64,000 bases of DNA, taken from positions 1,771,418-1,835,417 of the forward strand of contig NZ_JBBCAT010000001.1 of NCBI RefSeq assembly GCF_037203705.1, given 5' to 3'. Positions 61,301 through 64,000 of this stretch are shown here, piece after piece. A program made the translations under genes and the position numbers. The notes beneath the pieces are model-generated. The model searched no databases and was not told the DNA's origin. It saw nothing but the letters and a program-made list of their open reading frames with translations. The DNA is from Prosthecomicrobium sp. N25 (GTDB taxonomy: Bacteria > Pseudomonadota > Alphaproteobacteria > Rhizobiales > Ancalomicrobiaceae). Numbering within the stretch: position 1 is the stretch's first letter; the number at the start of each line of letters is the position of its first letter.

Positions 61301-64000
61301 CGCCACCGCCTGGCCGGTGACGACTGGAGCCTGCACGCAAGAGGCGCCCTGACCCGTCCGCCGGTCGAGAGCGTGCCGGCCCCGGCCACCGCGCTGCCTG
61401 CGGCCCGGCGGACCCTGTCGGCCGCCGACCTCTACACCCTGACCCGCGGCTTCGGCCTCGACTATGGCCCCGCGTTCCGCCGCGCCGCCGCCGTCGAGGT
61501 GGCCGACGGGCGCACAGCCTTCGTCCGCTTCGCCGGCCCGCAGGCGCCGCTCGACGAGACCGGCTACCTGCTGCACCCGACGATCCTCGATTCGGCCTTC
61601 CACGGCCTCTTCGCCCTCCTGGCTGAGCGCGGCGACGCCGGCGGCCGGCTGAGCTTCCTGCCGACCCGGCTCGGCTCGCTGCGCGTCTATGCGCCCGGCG
61701 CCGCCATCGCCCGTGCCCGCATCGAGCTGACAAAGGGCTCGTCGAAGTCGATCGAGGCGGCCTTCACGCTTCTCACGCCCGACGGCTCCGTCGCCGCGAC
61801 CCTGACCGGGGCCCGCTTCTCCGCCGTCCAGCTCCAGCGCGAGAGCGCGATGGACGACTTCGTCTACCGCACCCTGCCGGTTCGCCTGCCGCTGGTCGGT
61901 GTGCCGAGCGCCGCCGAGGCGGCTTGGCCGGAAGGCCCCGCCGCCGCCGCGCTGCGCCTCGCCATCGCGGCCGACCAGGGCGACGTCGAGCCGACCGAGG
62001 GCCGGTTCCTCGTCGACGCCTCCGCGACCTACGTGGCGGCCGCCACCATCGGCACGATCGTCGGCCCCGACCGCGACGCCTTCCGGATCGAGGATCTCGT
62101 GGCCTCCGGCCGGCTGCATGCCGACATGGCCCCGCTCTTCGCCCGCATGCTCGCCGCCCTGGCGGAGGACGAGCAAGCGGTGGAGGCGGACGGCGGCTGG
62201 CGCCTCGCCGACGACAGCGAGCACCCGACGCTCGAGAGCCTCGTGCGGACCGTCGTGGCCGACCACCCGGCCTGGATCGCCGAGGCGACCCTCCTGTCGC
62301 GCCTCGCCGACGCCCTGCCGCGCCGCCTCGCCGAGGGCGGGACCGATCCGCTCGGCTCCGATGCCATGCGCGAGCACCTCGCCACCGGCTCGCCGAGCTT
62401 CGCCCCGCTCGCCGCCGCCGCCGTCGCGCTCGTCCGCGATCTCGCCGCCGCCGCACCCAAGGACCGCCCCCTGTCGCTCCTGGTGCTCGGCGCCGAGAAT
62501 CACGGCTTCGTCCGCCGGCTGCTCGCCGCCGTCGACGCCGAGACCGCGACCGTCACGCTGACCGACCCCGATCCGCATGTGCTCGAGCGTGCCCGCCTGC
62601 TCATCGGCGACCACCCGCTCCTGCGCACGGCGGAATGGGCCTCCTTCGACGGCTCCGACGGCCATCGCTACGACGCGGCCGTGTCCGCCGATTCCGCCCA
62701 CCGCTGGCCCGACGTGGGCGCCACCCTGGCGCTCCTGGCCCGCGGCATGGCCGGCGGCGGTGCCCTGATCCTGTCCGAGCCCGAGCCGACCCTCTTCCTG
62801 GAGATGCTCCGCGGCGCCTCCGCCGACTGGTGGCGCGGCACGGTGGAGGCCGGCCGGCCGGTCGGTCGCCTGCCGGACCGCCGGGCCCGCTGGGCCCAGC
62901 TCGTCGGCCAGGCCGGCTTCCGCAAGGCCGAGGTCCTGTCCCCCGCCGACGGCTCCGCCTCCGCCTTCCTGGTCGCCGCCGTGGCGCCCGAGCCGGTGCC
63001 CGAGCCGGAGGTGGCGCGGGCGCCCGGAAAGGTTCCGCTCGTCCTCGTGGCCAACGGGGAAGGCCGCGGCCGCGCCCTGTCGGATGCCCTGGTCGCCCAG
63101 CTCAACGGCGGCCGGCGTCCCGTCCGCATCCTCATCGACGCCCGTCCCGGCGACATGGCCCACGCCACCGCCGCCTACTCGACGACCGTGGTGCCGCTCG
63201 ACGGCGGGCCGGAGTCCGACGCAGCGCTCCGGGCCGCGCTCCCGGACGGCGAGATCGAGGTCTGCTTCGCCTACGGCGCCTCCGCGGCCGAGGATGACCC
63301 CGAAGCCGCACTCCTCGCCCGCACGGCGGCCTTCGCGTCGCTCGCCCGGGCGCTCGGGGAGCGCGAGGTGCGCGTCTGGACGATCGCGCCCGGGGCCGTG
63401 CAGTCGATCGTCGGCGTGCCGACGCACCGGCCGGTCCAGGCCGGCCTGTGGGGCTTCGCCCGGGTGGTCGCCAACGAGTACCCCAACCTCGACATCCGCC
63501 TGATCGACCCGGCCCCGACGCTCGCCCCGTCCGAGGCCGCCATCCGCATCGCCCACGAGATCGCCCATGCCGGTCCGGAGCGCGAGATCGTGGTCGATAC
63601 CGACCGCCGCTCCGCGTTGCGCATCCGCCGCGGCAGCCTCCTGCGCGAAACGGCGCTGAAGGGGGCCGCCGGCCCGGTCACGCGCCGCCTCGAGATCGCC
63701 GGCCAGGGCTCGCTCGACCGCCTCGTCTGGGACACGGTCCCGCGCCGGGCGCCGGGCGAGGGCGAGGTCGAGATCGAGATCAGGGCCACCGGCCTCAACT
63801 TCCGCGACGTGATGTGGGCCATGGGCCTGCTCCCGCCGGAGGCTCTGGAGGACGGCTTCGCCGGCCCGACCCTCGGCATGGAATGCTCCGGCGTCGTCAC
63901 CGCCGTCGGCCCGGGCGTCGCCGGCCTGTCGGTCGGGGACACCTGCGTCGCCTTCGCGGCCGCGGCCTTCGCGGGCCACGTGACCGTGCCGGCCCACGCC
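58316..64000 (+). CDS. Type I polyketide synthase (RkpA-like), KS-AT-DH-(MT)-ER..., partial
   Basis: 1,895 codons, open to the right edge. KS (residues 12-440) has D-T-A-C-S-S-S (Cys183), E-A-H-G-T-G-T and K-T-N-V-G-H. AT (about 540-850) has G-H-S-V-G-E (Ser627) and Y-P-F-H near the specificity loop, more malonyl-like than methylmalonyl. DH (about 895-1180) has H929-x3-G-x4-P and D1092-x3-H. Next (1380-1500) is a methyltransferase-like region without a good SAM motif, then a non-catalytic KR-like fold, and ER begins near 1795 (L-N-F-R-D-V-M). KR and ACP should follow. Context suggests RkpA, which helps make a lipid for capsule export; other lipids are possible. Confidence 0.9.
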   Translation, partial: MTTIRQNTAERDSEISIVGTACRLPSAPDVSSFWRLLEERRCAVGRIGRDRFATERYLHPDKSVPGKTYTFSAGLLDDVFGFDPGFFGISPREAMQMDPQQRILLQVTYEALENAGLKPSKLAGEKVGVFVGASSSDYMMRFFADLSAIDAQMMTGNTLSIISNRISYIFDLRGPSFTVDTACSSSLVALHEAAEAIRAGRIDTAIVAGVNVLASPTPFIGFARASMLSPTGLCRAFDANGDGYVRSEGAVSLVLKSAARARADGDEVLATIVGTGINSDGRTVGLSLPSSEMQAALLEEVYGRFGIDPDCLAFVEAHGTGTRVGDPAEAGALGRVLGQKRSAPLPIGSVKTNVGHLEPASGVTGVLKSILALRHEVLPASLHFETPNPEIPFAELNLAVARDPVAIPRGVRPRHAGINSFGFGGANAHVVIREGEPVRPSVTSVAPVPLVISARSREALKALATAYRDRLAAARPVDAQALVARAAHGRDRYEHRLVTLPAGRDQTVAALDEWLAGNRSPQLVDARAPVREGGLAFVFSGNGSQWAGMGRVAYRVNADFRRSFERVDRVFMGRAGWSLLTTMFSEEIDNEIERTEVAQPLLFGIQVALVEALAIRGIEPRAVVGHSVGEVAAAWAAGALDLADAVKVIHARSTHQEITRHLGGMAALLMPAAEARKAIAEAGFPGIEIAAVNSPRGVTISGAIESLEQFLKHARSKRWAFKRLDLDYPFHCALVDPIREPLMATLAGIEPRGSRIPFVSTVKGAVVPGGALDAQYWWDNVRQPVAFEPGLRSLAESGYRVFLEIGPRPVLGAYVNDILKDLNLTGAVLSSLDRADAEAVDPIARIASAAVANGAAVADEKLFGPHVRGGAGLPSYPWQNQPYRIASTDEAATTFAPTAHPLLGVQDRAGSPAFFNHLDVELQPWLADHKVDGAVVVPAAGLAEMALAAGREILGADHLELKDFDIVRALVLEAGEPREVQVRISQETMGVDILSRHRLAGDDWSLHARGALTRPPVESVPAPATALPAARRTLSAADLYTLTRGFGLDYGPAFRRAAAVEVADGRTAFVRFAGPQAPLDETGYLLHPTILDSAFHGLFALLAERGDAGGRLSFLPTRLGSLRVYAPGAAIARARIELTKGSSKSIEAAFTLLTPDGSVAATLTGARFSAVQLQRESAMDDFVYRTLPVRLPLVGVPSAAEAAWPEGPAAAALRLAIAADQGDVEPTEGRFLVDASATYVAAATIGTIVGPDRDAFRIEDLVASGRLHADMAPLFARMLAALAEDEQAVEADGGWRLADDSEHPTLESLVRTVVADHPAWIAEATLLSRLADALPRRLAEGGTDPLGSDAMREHLATGSPSFAPLAAAAVALVRDLAAAAPKDRPLSLLVLGAENHGFVRRLLAAVDAETATVTLTDPDPHVLERARLLIGDHPLLRTAEWASFDGSDGHRYDAAVSADSAHRWPDVGATLALLARGMAGGGALILSEPEPTLFLEMLRGASADWWRGTVEAGRPVGRLPDRRARWAQLVGQAGFRKAEVLSPADGSASAFLVAAVAPEPVPEPEVARAPGKVPLVLVANGEGRGRALSDALVAQLNGGRRPVRILIDARPGDMAHATAAYSTTVVPLDGGPESDAALRAALPDGEIEVCFAYGASAAEDDPEAALLARTAAFASLARALGEREVRVWTIAPGAVQSIVGVPTHRPVQAGLWGFARVVANEYPNLDIRLIDPAPTLAPSEAAIRIAHEIAHAGPEREIVVDTDRRSALRIRRGSLLRETALKGAAGPVTRRLEIAGQGSLDRLVWDTVPRRAPGEGEVEIEIRATGLNFRDVMWAMGLLPPEALEDGFAGPTLGMECSGVVTAVGPGVAGLSVGDTCVAFAAAAFAGHVTVPAHA

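Noticed and set aside
59054-63997. A 1,647-codon open frame on the minus strand opposite the PKS
   Set aside because: It is an antisense shadow caused by GC-rich codon bias; the translation is low-complexity and the plus strand has unmistakable KS, AT, DH and ER motifs.

Overview
The window is GC-rich chromosomal DNA (roughly 70% G+C by eye, many GTG starts) from an alphaproteobacterium, most likely of the Hyphomicrobiales (Rhizobiales). The reasons are the DUF2865 protein, a phosphatidylcholine synthase beside PssA and Psd, a class II DAHP synthase, a TTAA-N7-TTAAC (CtrA-type) site, and a capsule locus that resembles the rkp region of Sinorhizobium. No rRNA, tRNA, CRISPR array or intact insertion sequence was seen.

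Layout. 1-1.6 kb: the end of a polar amino-acid ABC importer (binding protein and truncated permease). 1.9-12.9 kb: signalling and maintenance genes (GGDEF-EAL protein, Lrp regulator, uracil-DNA glycosylase, SNase-like nuclease, histidine kinase, OmpA-like protein, phosphoglycolate phosphatase, rpiA, DUF2059, gor). 13-24.9 kb: kup with a hairpin-rich leader, a GntR regulator with candidate operators, class II DAHP synthase, nadE, gltX, DUF2865, a diguanylate cyclase and creA. 25.0-26.0 kb: an AT-rich TPR gene that looks foreign and abuts an orphan antitoxin. 26.5-30.8 kb: a tightly coupled operon cysS / MNT-like / HEPN / GFA / cimA. 30.8-31.6 kb: a Phd-PIN toxin-antitoxin pair with a palindromic operator. 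31.8-36.5 kb: DUF3828, MFS, LOG-family and Atm1-type ABC genes. 36.8-40.9 kb: phospholipid genes (pcs, psd, pssA) with a GST and a zinc-ribbon K+ channel. 41.4-42.8 kb: a small membrane protein and puuE.

43-64 kb is the most interesting part. It is a group-2-like capsule export and biosynthesis region: KpsT ATPase, KpsE/RkpR-type inner-membrane protein, Wza/KpsD-type lipoprotein, two KpsS-like and two KpsC-like Kdo-transferase homologues, an SDR, and a large type I PKS (KS-AT-DH-degenerate MT-ER, running off the right edge) that resembles RkpA. No KpsM permease and no Kdo-synthesis gene is present here. The two KpsC homologues have lost opposite halves: one keeps the E-D-G-F and H-P motifs only in its C-terminal module, the other only in its N-terminal module. 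Together they would make one complete two-active-site KpsC. A yidB gene, an M20 amidohydrolase and a RecD-like helicase sit inside this region. Between the last two is a minus-strand intrinsic terminator near a CtrA-type site, a candidate small RNA. A strongly structured leader separates the second KpsC from the PKS.

How the genes may work together (inference): the PKS supplies an acyl chain, the KpsS/KpsC proteins build a Kdo linker on a lipid, and the ATPase, periplasmic adaptor and outer-membrane lipoprotein export the capsule. Two c-di-GMP proteins, a histidine kinase and CtrA-type sites hint at cell-cycle or surface-lifestyle control.
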